Shown piece by piece: positions 34,864 to 45,903 of a DNA stretch of 64,000 nucleotides. The notes beneath the pieces are model-generated. The model was not told the DNA's origin, did not search any database, and saw nothing but the letters and a program-made list of their open reading frames with translations. Every line of letters begins with the position of its first letter. Position 1 is the first letter of the stretch. The DNA is taken from the NCBI RefSeq assembly GCF_008831285.2, contig NC_045149.1, positions 22,822,535 to 22,886,534 on the forward strand, given 5' to 3'. The stretch comes from Nymphaea colorata (Eukaryota > Streptophyta > Magnoliopsida > Nymphaeales > Nymphaeaceae). Made by a program: the position numbers and the translations under genes.

Positions 34864-36424
34864 CTCCAGCGGTGGGATTGAAGTTGAAGGGCACAAGCGT
34901 GGCTGCAGGAAAGAGACGAGGAAGAGAGCGCGCATGAGGACAAAAACGAAGACTAACAGCTTGTTTTTTATTCCACTAATAAACATCAGACTTGTTTAGG
35001 TTCGACCTCTTTCTGTAGACAAGCATTCCATGGAAACTCAAGTTCACGTGCAGATTAATCATTTGTGTGTGAAAGAGCACGGACGGAACTGCGGATCGAG
35101 GACTCTGATCCCTGATCTACAGTAACATCCTCGCTATTCAAATGAAGAAAAGATGTTATTTTAGAGGGTAGAGAGATAGAATCTTCAACTTCTTGGTTTT
35201 TTGTGCTAAGGTTAGGATAGCTTGATTAAAACGAAAGGTTTGATCATGCTTGGAACAGTAGAATCTAATTAACCGCTAAATCAAACTATTGGAAGGGAGT
35301 CTTTTCAAAAAAACTCTATTAGTATTACATTTTTAATGGTTGTTCTAATTTTGATGCGATGAGTAGGATATTCGGATGTTAAACCCTGCATTCTTATATG
35401 ATGAAATGAAATGAAAGAAAAAATGCAAAAGAATAAAACTTTTATTGAGATTGAGGAAAATACACATTAAAAACCAAAATAAACAGAAATAGTATCTTCC
35501 CAGCCGACTATCTATAGATGGATCTTAAGATTGCTCAAGTAGAAAATTTGTGGACCAATAGATCTTGCACCTTGTAAGATGGTTTTAACAAGAAAAATTG
35601 GACCAATATATATACACACATCAGTCCCCTGTATACTTTAAGCTATCAATTCTAAGGAGTTCGGATGGTAGAGATTAAGTTGCAATATATACAAATCAGG
35701 TTGTTATTTTAAAGACTAAAACGCCCATCAACAGAGGAGAGAAAGACGAAAAAAAAAAGCAAATGAGTTGCATTAAATGAGATCCCTTGCCATCTTTAAA
35801 AGGTATTCTGATTTCTTCAACAAATAGCTTGGCTTTAAGATTTTCAACTCCATCTCTATCATCTGATCAATTTAGTACTGATAGCCCAAATGATTTACAT
35901 TAAATTTTTATATATACACATTATATATATATATATATATATATACCTTATAATGAAAAAAGACTTTGATTTGGCAGGTGTTTGTAATATGCCGATCTTA
36001 CACTCATTAAGGCTGTTTGATAGCCTCAAATTTGAGATCTAAAGCTACTGCAGATTCATATGAATCTTAGAATCGTAAATCTATGGTCCGACCCGCTATA
36101 GATCTGTAGCTTTTGTAACGTATATGCAGGTATCAAATATTTCTTTGCCATGAAGCCCACTTTTTGCTTTAGTAGTAGATTTCAGTTATTGTTAGGTCGA
36201 ACGCTGTCAAACATGGTCTGAAGTTCTGATATTCATGGCACGTTGGTAAGAGTTTTTGAGATATTAAGATATGAAATATGCATGGACATCAAACCAGATA
36301 CCCAACAACAAGTATAAAGTTGATATCATGACCAGCTCGATAAGTAAGCGGGGCAGATGCTGGAAAGGGCTTGGGGCCAACCTGAGCCTGACTTTGTGGC
36401 GCCAAACCATGCACAAAGTGGTGC
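34864..36424. other. AT-rich intergenic DNA, no gene seen
   Basis: The first 130 bp continue the host sequence interrupted by copia-2. An (AT)n tract lies at 35923-35944. A stretch beginning 'taaggctgtttgatagcc' at 36008, with an inverted 'gctgtcaaaca' at about 36208, may be a worn MITE but has no clear ends. No coding frame is supported. Confidence 0.45.
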
Positions 36425-36905
36425 TGCAGGAGTAATAATTTCAAGAAAAAATCAACAAAGAAATAGCAAAACAAAACCCCATTTTGTAAAAAAAGGAAAG
36501 TAGAGGTCATTTTAGAATATACTTGAAGGAACAGGGACTAATCTTGAAAGGAGATATCTCCTCATGTATAAATATAAAGAAAATGAAAAAAAAAAAGATC
36601 TCCAAAAGGTGGCAAATCATTGCCCTTTATTATTTCAGATTTTATTTTTCCATATTAGGGCTTTGCAAGCAAGGGGTGGCAGCATTCCATCACCTACTTG
36701 GGGCGTGATGGCAATGTCGTCGGCGTGAAGAACAAAAGGTAGAAAGATAATACGGAAAGTTGACAAATCTTTTTGCCTTCTCTCTCTCGGATTTTATTTT
36801 CATAGCAAAAAGTAACACTTTCCTTATTTGTTCGAATTTTAACAAAAAAAAGAAGAGGGTGAAAATTTCCAAGAATGAGATTCTCCAGCTTCCTATTGAT
36901 TTCTT
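36425..36905 (+). repeat. Unclassified dispersed repeat R1, copy 2
   Basis: Shares the A-rich block ('aaaccccattttgtaaaaaaaggaaagtagag') and the '..cggattttattttcatagcaaaaagt.acactttcctta' block with copies at 18328, 52273 and 63577. The 'ggtggcaaatc.ttgcc...cagattttattttt' portion is present twice within this copy (about 36605-36655 and 36757-36805), so it has an internal duplication. Confidence 0.6.
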
Positions 36906-37790
36906 CATATACTTTTTGTTGCATTTTATTTTAATTGCAGCGAGTATAGTAGTTACGGTTTTACCTTTCTTTTTCTTGTGGAGTTCTCTCTACGTGGGCT
37001 CAACGTGATCTTCGCGAATCGGCCTTTTAAAAGTACGGTTTAATAGATCAGTGGTAAAACCAGAAGTTTTAAGTTAGGGCAACTGACGTGACTGTGGGGT
37101 TTGGAAGTCACCTGCTGGTGTATGTGGCCGCACCTACAAGCAGCAAAAGACCTGTTCCTGAGCATAAGGCGAGAGTACTGGCTTCAAGGACGGAGCATGG
37201 AGCTGACAGGGCAAAGATGGTTATATGTGCCATACTGGTGCATGAAATTTCGTGTCACAGTCGTTATATAGTGGAGCTAGCCCTACCCTTCATCTCGTAA
37301 CTGCACTTGGACCCAATTGCAATTAGAGATTAAGTTAAGAAAAAATTGATTTCCAAATTAAAGTTTTCATTAAATAAAATTAAAGTCTGATTTGTTACCA
37401 TTCATGAGCTTGCCAAGAATTTCTCTTTGGCCATAACCGATGCTGGGATTTGGGAAATCCTGGGAGGCCGACTATAAAGTTCCAGCTTGCATTCATGTGA
37501 AGGTTGATCATTAGATCAACATTGCGGCGCCTCTCAGAAGCAAACCCGCAAATCTGTTTTTCTCTTCTTTTGTCTCTCTTTTGCTTTTTCCTCTCCTCCT
37601 CTATTGTTCGCAGGTGCTGCCTTTTTTCACACTGAGAGGCTGCTGGTGGTGAACCTGCTGCACAGAGGAGAGCCAATCGCTGATGCCAGATGCCACTCTT
37701 CTGCGAAGATTCCAACAGTATGGTTAATGACAAAATACCTCTCGTCGACACAAAAAAAGACAAGTTTTTAATAAGATGTAAATAAAAAGA
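36906..37790. other. Intergenic DNA, no recognised gene
   Basis: A minus-strand open frame of 160 codons (37395-37877) runs through this stretch, but its first part coincides with a SINE and its composition is not protein-like, so I do not call it. No other feature is seen. Confidence 0.4.
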
Positions 37791-37794
37791 CAAG

Positions 37795-37965
37795 TTTTTG
37801 ATGCTTCGGGGTGCCGCCCTCGCCATGACCTTATGCATGAGTGACTCCCTTTTGCAGTATAGAGAGTTGTTGCCCAAATTTCAAATGAAAACTAACTATT
37901 TACCAAATCCTGCCCCGTCCAAGGAGCTGACTCCCATAGAGACCCCTTATCTTTGCCTTCTTGCT
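37795..37965 (-). mobile_element. tRNA-derived SINE, family copy B
   Basis: Read on the minus strand, the tail part 'caacaactctctatactgca', then 'aaagggagtcactcatgcat' and 'ggcgagggcggcacc', aligns closely with copy D at 58415-58490 and less closely with copies A and C. A B-box-like 'catttgaaatttgggcaac' precedes it. It ends where the left arm of the large inverted repeat begins. Confidence 0.6.
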
Positions 37966-38685
37966 ACTATGGCCGAAGCTTAAAGGCATTTTATGAATGA
38001 ACAAACAAATAAATAAATAAACAAAAAAACTGCATATCTAAAACATCTAGAATGAAAAAGGGCACCTTTTGCTTTTGGTTTTTTATTTATTTGAACCAAT
38101 TCCATGCACGTGAAGGCAAGTTAATTCAACAATATCACTATTGCACTTGTTTTTTTTTTCTTTTATTTTTTATCTTCTTAATGACTAATCATCTCATGTT
38201 ACAAGAAGGTGAAATGGTACTTCAAAAATAGTGATTTTCTTATCCAATTCGAGTAGTTAGATGAACCAGTTTAACAACAGAAACGGTTTTAGGGTTGCTT
38301 TGATGTGTCATCTTAATTTCTACATGCATGGCCACCACCTTTCAGTTTTCAAAAAGGTGAGAATTGCTGCTGCCCATAAAAGGCTGCCTTCTCCCCCAGT
38401 TCATCAAAAGGAAGAGGCACATCAGAAGACGAACCTAATGCACTCTCTCTATTTTTTCGTCTATCTACCTTTCTCTCTTCAGCCATGTTTGCTGCCGCTT
38501 TGAGACCAAAAAGTTTATTTGGTGGATAGATTTGCGATGTTGTCTATGGGACGCTGTTCTCCACCCGGTTTTTGGAGTCTAGCACCCCCATGGACAACTT
38601 CCCAAGTCTATCCGCCAAGCAATCTTGTGATCTCCAAAAAATAACCAACATGGCTGAAGATAGAGAAAGAAAGAGTGGGAGAAAG

Positions 38686-38689
<4 letters not shown>

Positions 38690-38724
<35 letters not shown>
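38690..38724. repeat. (GA)n microsatellite
   Basis: About 34 bp of GA repeats inside the right arm of the large inverted repeat. The left arm has no matching CT run of that length, so it expanded after the arms formed. Confidence 0.9.
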
Positions 38725-38727
<3 letters not shown>

Positions 38728-38884
38728 TAGGTTCTTCTTGTTGTTGTTCTTCCTTGGGATGAATTGGGGGAGAAGACTGCCTTTTATGGGCAGTGGTAGC
38801 GGTTGCAATTACCTAATGATTCCTCTCACTCAAAAATTGAAAGGCAGAGGTTGGTTGTTGCATAGGCAAACAACATGCATAAAA

Positions 38885-39320
38885 AACTGGTTAGGTACGC
38901 ACCTCTATACACAACAAGTTGTGCGCAAGAGTACATAATAACCAAAATACCCTTTATTAAAGTTAAAAAAAAGTTATCCTTTACAAGGGTAAAAAGGGTT
39001 ATAAAAATCTTAAGAGTCCAAAAAGTACAAATTTTTATAAAAATTTTAAAATGCCTTAAACCCAGTTCTTTTTTCTTCAATGTATATTTTTTGCATGCAA
39101 ACTGGTTAAGTGCACACCCCTATACCCCACAGATTGGCAGAGCACATAATGACCAAAATACCCTTGATTAAAGTAAAAAATGTTGCTTTTTACAAGGGTT
39201 AAAAGGGGTTATAAAAATGTTTGGAGTCCAAAGTTTTATAAAAGTTCTAAAATGCCCAAAACCCCGTTCTTTTTTCTTGAATGTATATTTGTTGCATGCA
39301 CCCTCTAGTGCACACAACTC
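38885..39320. repeat. Tandem repeat, about 0.2-kb unit, two copies plus a partial
   Basis: Units at about 38875-39094 and 39095-39295 share, in order, 'aactggttaagtgcacaccc', 'acataatgaccaaaataccc', 'tttacaagggttaaaagggg', 'ttataaaa', a 'cttttttcttgaatgtatat' block and 'ttgcatgca'. A third copy begins at about 39296 and stops after about 25 bp. The block interrupts the right arm of the large inverted repeat and has no partner in the left arm. Confidence 0.85.
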
Positions 39321-39431
39321 GTGTTGTTAAAACCATGTGCCTTGACCTTGCAGCTTCCTCTTCCTTGTCTCAAACAGGTTCATCTAACTGACTGAATCGG
39401 ATAAGAAAATCATGTTTTTGAAGTACCACAT

Positions 39432-39708
39432 TGTGAAGAAGAACGTGATGAAACGAGAGAAAAGAAGAAGATGAGTGAGCCAACAAAGATACTTCATTTC
39501 ATATATGATGGGGTATTTATACAAGTTTACAGGTATGTATAGATCCCAAAATTTTGGGATTGGAAGATCACAATCCTGTGATTTGCAACAATAGAAGGAA
39601 AAATATTATTTCTTTCCTCAAATTTATCTTGTTGATTTTCCTCTCTAATATACAGGAAAGATTTTCTTGATTCTATCTTTCCTTTAGCTTGCTGATTTTC
39701 CTCTTCAA
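39432..39708 (-). repeat. 3' LTR of copia-3
   Basis: 277 bp on the plus strand, TGTGAAGAAG...CCTCTTCA. The other LTR matches most of it from 44765. Confidence 0.9.
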
Positions 39709-39719
39709 TACTCCCCCTC

Positions 39720-42700
39720 AAGTTGGTGTGTGCAAATCTGAAACACCCAACTTGGTTCTTAAGTTTTGAAAATTGACTCTCCCCAATTGTTTAATGAAAA
39801 TATTAGATAGTTGCAAACATGACGATACATGATGAGCCTGAATTATTCCTTGCTGAATTTTTTCTTTTACAAAGTGACAATCTAGCTCTATGTGTTTCGT
39901 TCTTTTCATTCAATAAGGCTTTTAACCAAACAACTTCACAAGTTGTTAAATCCATTGCTCGGTGTTTTGCTTCTGCAGAAGATCTGGCAATAGTAGACTG
40001 CTTCTTTGACTTCCAAGAGATAGGGCTATTCCTCAAGAGCACAATATATCCACTAATTGATTTACAAGTGGTATGACAGCTCGCCCAATCTGAGTCACAG
40101 TAAGCCCTCAAATGTTTTGCACTTGATGATGATAAAAATATTCTTTTTGCTGGTGAAGCTTTCAAATAATTCAATACTCTAAGTGCTGCTTCATAGTGTG
40201 TAGTTCGTGGCAATTGCATGAACTGACTGAGAACTTGGACTGAATACATTATGTCTGGACGAGTAATGGTTAAATAAATCAAACGTCCGACTAAAATCCT
40301 GTATTTAGCTGGATCTTTCAGTGGAATACCATAATTGGGAGTTAATCGTAATTTTTGCTCCATTGGAAAGTCTATAGACTTGGCTCCCGTCAAACCTGCA
40401 TCATTCAAAATATCCACGATATATTTTCTTTGACTTAGAAATATTCTTGATGGCGCTCTTGCAACTTCTATGCCAAGAAAATATTTAAGTATTCCCAAGT
40501 CCTTAATATAAAATTTCGAATGTAAATATTGCTTAACTGAAGTAATTCCTGGCTCATCATTTCCTGCAATGATAAGATCATCAACATAGACAAGAATAAT
40601 AAGAAATTGTTTTTCATGTTTTCGAGTAAAGAGAGTATTGTCAACCGATGATTGAATGAAACAAGTGCCTTTAAGTGCTGATAACAGCTTATGAAACTAG
40701 TTACGTGGCGCTTGCTTGAGTCCACACAGAGACTTATGAATGCGACACACTTTATTACTAGGATATTCCCCCTCACTTAAAAGGTTTGGTGGAATGATCA
40801 TGTATATTTCCTCATGTAATTCTTCATGTATAAATACATTACTCACATCCATTTGATATATGTACCATCCTTGAATAGAAGCAAGAGCAAGAAGCATGCG
40901 CATGGTTGTTAATTTAGCAACTGGAGCAAATGCCTCATGATAATCAAGTCCCTCTAGTTGAGTGTACCCTTTGGAGACAAGTCTGGCTTTGTAGCGTTCA
41001 ATACTTCCATCTGATCGTCGTTTTATCTTATAAATCCAACGACAGCCAATTGGATGTTTGTTTGGAGGCAAAGTAGTAATAGACCATGTACTGTTTTGTT
41101 CAAGAACCCGAATCTCATCAGCCATAGCACTTCGCCAATGTTGATACTTAACGGCTTCCGCATACGAGCTAAGTTCAACATCACTCATGATAGAGGTTAA
41201 AAAGGCATAATGAGATTTAGAGAATTTGTGAACTGAGAGATAATTGTATATGGGATAACGTGTACATGAGGATTGCTTAGTTGAAGTAGATTCCTTAGGC
41301 GGTGAACTTGTAACCATCACGTTGGAACACACATACTCTTGAAGATAGGAAGGGGAATGGAGAGTACGACCAGATCAGCGTAGAGCAAGTGAGTCTGGAG
41401 AAGGTGAAACGTCTGACATAGGTTGATATGAAACATGAGAGACTGACTGATTTTGGTCATTGTTGATGGAATTTTGAGATTGAATGGGTGATAGTGGGGA
41501 AGAATTTTCTAGAATGCCATTCTCACACGATGTCATATACTTCTTATCAATGAAATCATCTTGGGGTTGAGGCAAAACGACGTTGTTTAAATCATTAGTA
41601 TGATAGTTTTTTGGTAGAAATGAGAAATGATCCTAAAAAAAGTTTATGTCTCTGCTTGTAAAAATTTGTTTGGTATCTAAATCATATACACGATACCCTT
41701 TTTTATAGTGATGATAACCTACAAAAACACATTTGTGTGCATGTGATGAAAACTTATGCAGTGGATCTAAATTTTTGGCATAGCACAAACATCCAAAAAC
41801 ACGCAAGTCTGTATAATTGGGTTTTTTATTATAGAGAAGTTCATATGGAGACTTATCATTTAAAAGAGTTGATGACATTCTATTTATTAAAAAAGTTGCA
41901 GTCAAAATACATTCACCCCAAAAAGTAATAGGTAGGTTTGCTTGAAACCTAAATGCTCATGCCACCTCTAATAGATGACGATGCTTCCTCTCAACACGCT
42001 CATTTTGTTGAGGAGTTCCAACACATGAAGTTTGATGTTCTATGCCATGTTCATGAAAATATGCTTGCATATTATTAACTGTAAATTCAGCACCATTATC
42101 ACTACGAACACATTTTACATGAGTATTGAATTGAGTAAATACCGTGGCACAAAAACGAGTTAAGCAAGAAAATGTTTCAGATTTGAACCTCATCAAGAAG
42201 ATCCAAGTAGATCGTGTAAAATCATCTACTATCGTGAGAAAGTAATGTGCTCCCGTGTGTGACAACGTAACATATCCTCCCCAAATATCACAATGAATTA
42301 AGCCGAATGGATCACTTGCTCTACTAGTACTAGTAGGAAAAGACAAACGAGTAAACTTAACTTTAAGACATGCATCACAAGGAGAATCATGCTTGGAAAT
42401 AGAAATGTTTTGATTCCATGAAAAAGTCTTATCAAATGAAGGATGTCCAAGTCTCATATGCCATATATGAGTTGTCTTATTACTAGGAGAAGCAAGAAAA
42501 GCATGTGAAGTAGATGGAAGAAGAAGATGGTAAAGTCCATTGCTCAAGTTACCCACTCCAATCAGCTTCCTCGACAAAGGGTCCTGGAAAACACAACATG
42601 TTGAAAGAAAAACAGCAATACAATTAGTGGTCTTGGTAAATTTTGGAACTGATAATAAATTGTATTTAAAATCAAGAATATATAAGACATCAGTAAGCTG

Positions 42701-42970
42701 AATATTGGCTGAAAGATAAACTGTTCCAGTCATAGAGACTAGCGTTTTATGTCCATTTGGTAGGTTGATCACACGATGTTTTGGTAGAGTTTTGATATTA
42801 GAGAGCAAATGTAAATGAGGAGTCAAGTGGTCTGAGGCTCCAGTATCAATAAACCGGAGAAAATGAATTGGGAATGATTGTTTACCTGCTAGATTAGCAG
42901 CAACCGGTGAAGTATCAACATTTAACCAAGATGCCAATTGACTGACCTGTTCTTCGGTAAGTTGTGACAA
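39720..42970 (-). pseudogene. pol: copia-3 pol, broken
   Basis: Minus-strand segments in order: protease (FIDTGASDHLTP), pre-integrase (HMRLGHPS...CDACLKVK), integrase (IHCDIWGGY, VRSDNGAEF, NERVERKHRH), RT (IYQMDVSNVFIHEEL) and RNase H (AYCDSDWASC, SSAEAKHRAM). A TGA just after HLLEVA (about 41954-41956) replaces the Arg codon CGA of copia-1. The RT YVDD region (about 40590) lies in a different frame from its surroundings. Within RNase H, about 80 bp between KALLN and TKHIELDCHFVKEK are deleted with a frameshift (about 39905). The protein would be non-functional. Confidence 0.88.
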
Positions 42971-42999
42971 AACAACACTGACTTTTACATTGTTTGCCG

Positions 43000-43951
43000 A
43001 TGTTCCTCCCTATTGCGCCTTCTCAGTTTTAAAAGAATCACCAGTTGAACCTGCAGCCTTAGGATGATTTGAAGGATAACCATGAAGTACATAACATCAA
43101 GATTTTATATGCTCGAGCATTCCACAATTATCGCATTTTGATCGAGGACGATTGCGATTAACATTATGCATCCTTACATGATTCTTTTTGATATATGATG
43201 CAGGAGAAGACCTGGCTGCAAGAACTATGTTATTGGATCCAGACATTTTTGGTGTGAGAAGGCGTTGAGTCTCTTTTTCAAGCAGCATAGCATAGACCCT
43301 ATTAATGTTGGGTAAAGAATCGATAGCAAGAATCTGACTACGAAGATTGTTAAAACTTTCATTCAACCCCATTAAGAACTGATAAACTTTTTCATGATCT
43401 TGACATGAATGAAATTCTTTGAATGCACCACAAGTACATGCAGACAAAGTTGAATACGATCCAAGTTCATCTCAAAAAGTTTTGAGTGTAGTAAAATAGA
43501 CAACCAATGATTTTTTCTTGACGTAAATCAAATATCATCTTCTTCAATTGATAAATACGAGCAGCGTTACCTTGAGAGAAACGTTCTTGAAGATCAGTCC
43601 ATACCTCGTGAGCTTTACTAGCATAGATGACGCTATTCGCTATTGCCTTGGATAATGAGTTAAGAATTCATGATAGAACCAAGTCATTACAGCGAACCCA
43701 TGCCATATAGTCTGAGCTAGTGGTTGCGGGTTTTGGAATAGAACATCAACAAATCCGAACTTGTTCTTGGCACTAAGGGCCATCTTCATTGCCCGTCGCC
43801 ATGTGGAATAGTTGTCTCCAACAAGTGGATTGGTTACTAGAATGGCACCTGGATTATCAGATTGGTACATGACGAAAGGTGACTCATTGTGATCACTAGA
43901 AATATTAGAAGCGTCGGCACTTGCCCAAAAGTCGACCCAATGTTGGGACAC
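43000..43951 (-). pseudogene. gag: copia-3 gag, broken, zinc knuckle retained
   Basis: Starts MSQHWVDFWASADASNISSD on the minus strand. It carries DNYSTWRRAMKMALSAKNK, ending in frame shifts after 43640, then the CTCGAFKEFHSC...KVYQFLMGLNESF region. Near 43100-43150 it keeps a knuckle-like CDNCGMLEHIK that copia-1 has lost. Stops and frameshifts near 43095, 43450-43640 and 43010 break the frame. Confidence 0.82.
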
Positions 43952-44292
43952 GCGAATCCGGGTGACCGAAAAACACGACGAATTTAGTCGGAATATTCTG
44001 CCGGGACTCTCGTTTTAGCCGGCAATTTCCTTCTGCTGCCGAAAAACGCAGAAAAAATAATGGAAAATTTCTGTGTTCCATTTCTCCTTCGTCCGTGGCT
44101 CAAATCCGGCGTTCTACCCCTCAATTTGTTCGGAATTTCGTCTTCTATCTTCCAGAATGGGTTTCCACACGATTTGATGTGGATTCAGCACCGATTTTGA
44201 GCTGGAAACTCTCGACTATCACGTATTGGAGAGATGTAGACACCTCCCGGTCTGAGAGACAGAGGAAGGAGAGACGGTGATGATCGATAACC

Positions 44293-44460
44293 CTACCTGA
44301 CGGTGGGTGAAAAACCCTCCTTCAATGGGCGACCTCCTCCTCCTGAAGTCGTGAAGAAGGCAGAGGAGATGGGCGACCTCCTCCTGATGGCGTCAAGACC
44401 TTCTTTCGTTGGGTGACCTCCTAAATGATGGCGTGAAGGAAGCAGACACTGCTGGAGAAT
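44293..44460 (-). repeat. Degenerate tandem repeat in the copia-3 leader
   Basis: Between primer site and gag there is an unusually long leader of about 0.8 kb. Within it a unit of about 50-60 bp containing 'gggcgacctcctcctga.g', then '.cgt.aagaagg', occurs three times (from about 44327, 44369 and 44412). It is GC-rich compared with the rest of the element. Confidence 0.65.
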
Positions 44461-44764
44461 ACGAGGCGCCGAGAAGACAGAAACGCCCAAAAAAAAAACT
44501 CGATCCTCGTCAGCTTCCCCTGGCTGCAGGAGCAGAGATGGGGTCGAGGAGGATGACCTCGACCGACGGTGCTGCGGGAGAACGTCCCGCAGAGATGGGT
44601 TCTTGTGGAGAGCAAGGAGTTGAGGACAAAACAAGATCCTCAACACAGAGAACCAGAGAAAGGATTGGGGCACAACTTCCGCCCAACTCTCTGGTCCCAG
44701 CGGCTAGATAGATCAGCGATGGCCACCTCTTCTCACTTTTCTTTCTACTGTAGCTCTGATACCA

Positions 44765-45011
44765 TGTGAAGAAGAACGTGATGAAACGAGAGAAAAGAAA
44801 AGATGAGTGAGCCAACAAAATACTTCATTTCATATATGATGGGGTATTTATACAAGTTTACAGGTATATATAGATCCCAAAATTTTAGGATTGAAAGATC
44901 ACAATCCTGTGATTTACAATAATAGAAGGAAAGATTATTATTTCTTTCTTCAAATTTATCTTGCTGCAGGAAAGCTTTTCTTGATTCTATCTTTCCTGAA
45001 AATCAGCTTGA
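44765..45011 (-). repeat. 5' LTR of copia-3, with rearranged end
   Basis: Matches 39432 onward for about 190 bp, lacks 'gattttcctctctaatata', and ends 'ctgaaaatcagcttga' where the other LTR reads a stretch containing the reverse complement 'gctgattttc'. This points to a small inversion or template switch at the terminus. Confidence 0.8.
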
Positions 45012-45548
45012 CACTTTATCACCTTCTTGCAACAAGAGACCACTCATACAAGATAGAAATAAAAGAATCATACAAGATAGAAATAAAGGAAAAAGATTAC
45101 TGCAACAGTGTTACTGTTGATCGAACTCGCCTTCCTGTGCATGGAATTGGCTAGGTAACTAGAAATTTAGCCAAAAGGAAAGTGTTTGTTGGTTGATTCC
45201 TACTGTTCTGGGAATGTAGTTTTCTTGATTATTTATCTATTTATTTATGAAGCGCTTTAAGCTTCAACCATGGAAGCAAGAAGTGACAGCCAACGTAAAA
45301 GGAAAGCTTCAGAGGGTTCTTAGTTGTCCTCTTTTTCGAAGGATTGAGAACCGTCTGGTGTGAGTCTTCTTGACACCTCTAAATGCCTAGGAGACTGCAC
45401 TCGTAAGTGAAGCACATACATGAAAGAACTGGCACGGCAGAGCTTATGAACATTTTGTATGACAGCTCCTATGCATTATTAGGGCAATAATTCTTCTTCT
45501 TCTTAGGCAATTTTTTACATAGATTGTTATCTTATTGAGGCCATTCTA

Positions 45549-45903
45549 GATGCAACACAAATTTGCAATTTAGAAGATGGGTACTTGCTTGGGGAGCAGC
45601 TAGAATGGGGCCAATTCGGGGTGATCAGATCTTGTTTAGACAAGCTAACGGGGAAGATAATAGCTTGATAGCTTGCAAATCTATTGCAAAAGATAAAACA
45701 GCAACTCTACAAGATGTTTATATTATCAAGCTAGAGATAGAAATAAGGGCTTGCTTACCTGGTCACCATACATCGTGGACTTCAAAGCAGTTTTTGAGGA
45801 CGATTATGTTCATCTGGTTATGGAGCTTTGTGCAGGTGGTGAACTTTTCCTTCAAATAAGCAAACATGGCGCTTTCTCATTAAGTGACGCCGCAGTTCAG
45901 TTC
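45549..45903 (+). pseudogene. PEPKR1-like protein kinase N-lobe fragment, frameshifted
   Basis: Read across three frames this gives TQICNLEDGYLLGEQLEWGQ, then FGVIRSCLDKLTGKIIACKS, then IAKDK, and after a shift [20 protein letters not shown], then [20 protein letters not shown]. This is the N-lobe of a CDPK-related kinase; the wording LxWGQFGVIR and [11 protein letters not shown] is closest to PEPKR1 (PEP carboxylase kinase-related). The ATP-binding Lys is present in ACKSI. The first Gly of the glycine loop is Glu (LEWGQFG). Frameshifts lie at about 45645-45665 and 45765. The text stops before the catalytic HRD loop, and LTR-like sequence begins right after 45903. It is a dead fragment of one exon. 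Confidence 0.75.

Larger units (their letters stand above)
39432..45011 (-). mobile_element. Minus-strand Ty1/copia retrotransposon (copia-3), defective, nested in the inverted repeat
   Basis: On the plus strand the LTRs are 39432-39708 (this is the 3' LTR) and 44765-about 45011 (the 5' LTR). The primer site is the complement, GCTCTGATACCA, at 44753-44764. The purine tract appears as CTCCCCCTCAAG just right of 39708. CACAT (39427-39431) and CACTT (45012-45016) look like a target duplication with one change. Removing the element restores the pairing of the surrounding inverted-repeat arm. Its proteins are close relatives of copia-1, so both belong to one lineage. The 5' LTR has lost about 25 bp and its terminus looks locally inverted. 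Confidence 0.92.
37966..45290. repeat. Large interrupted inverted repeat (foldback), centre near 38566
   Basis: Left arm 37966-38563 is complementary, with 15-25% mismatch by eye, to a right arm made of 38571-38884, 39350-39431 and 45012-45290. Matching landmarks from the centre outward: TTGGTGGATAG with CTATCCGCCAAG; 'tgcccataaaaggc' with 'gccttttatgggca'; 'gttagatgaacc' with 'ggttcatctaac'; 'acaagaaggtgaaat' with 'atcaccttcttgc'; 'ccatgcacgtgaaggcaagtt' with 'aactcgccttcctgtgcatgg'; 'gaagcttaaa' with 'tttaagcttc'. The right arm was later split by a tandem-repeat module and by copia-3. Once those are removed, the two arms are each about 0.6-0.7 kb around a loop of about 10 nt. The class of element is unknown; terminal duplications were not found. 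Confidence 0.8.

Noticed and set aside
37395-37877. 160-codon minus-strand open frame
   Set aside because: It starts inside a SINE copy, has no domain and lies beside an inverted repeat; chance openness is more likely.
44293-44818. Overlapping open frames on both strands in the copia-3 leader
   Set aside because: GC-rich tandem repeats keep several frames open; none carries a domain.
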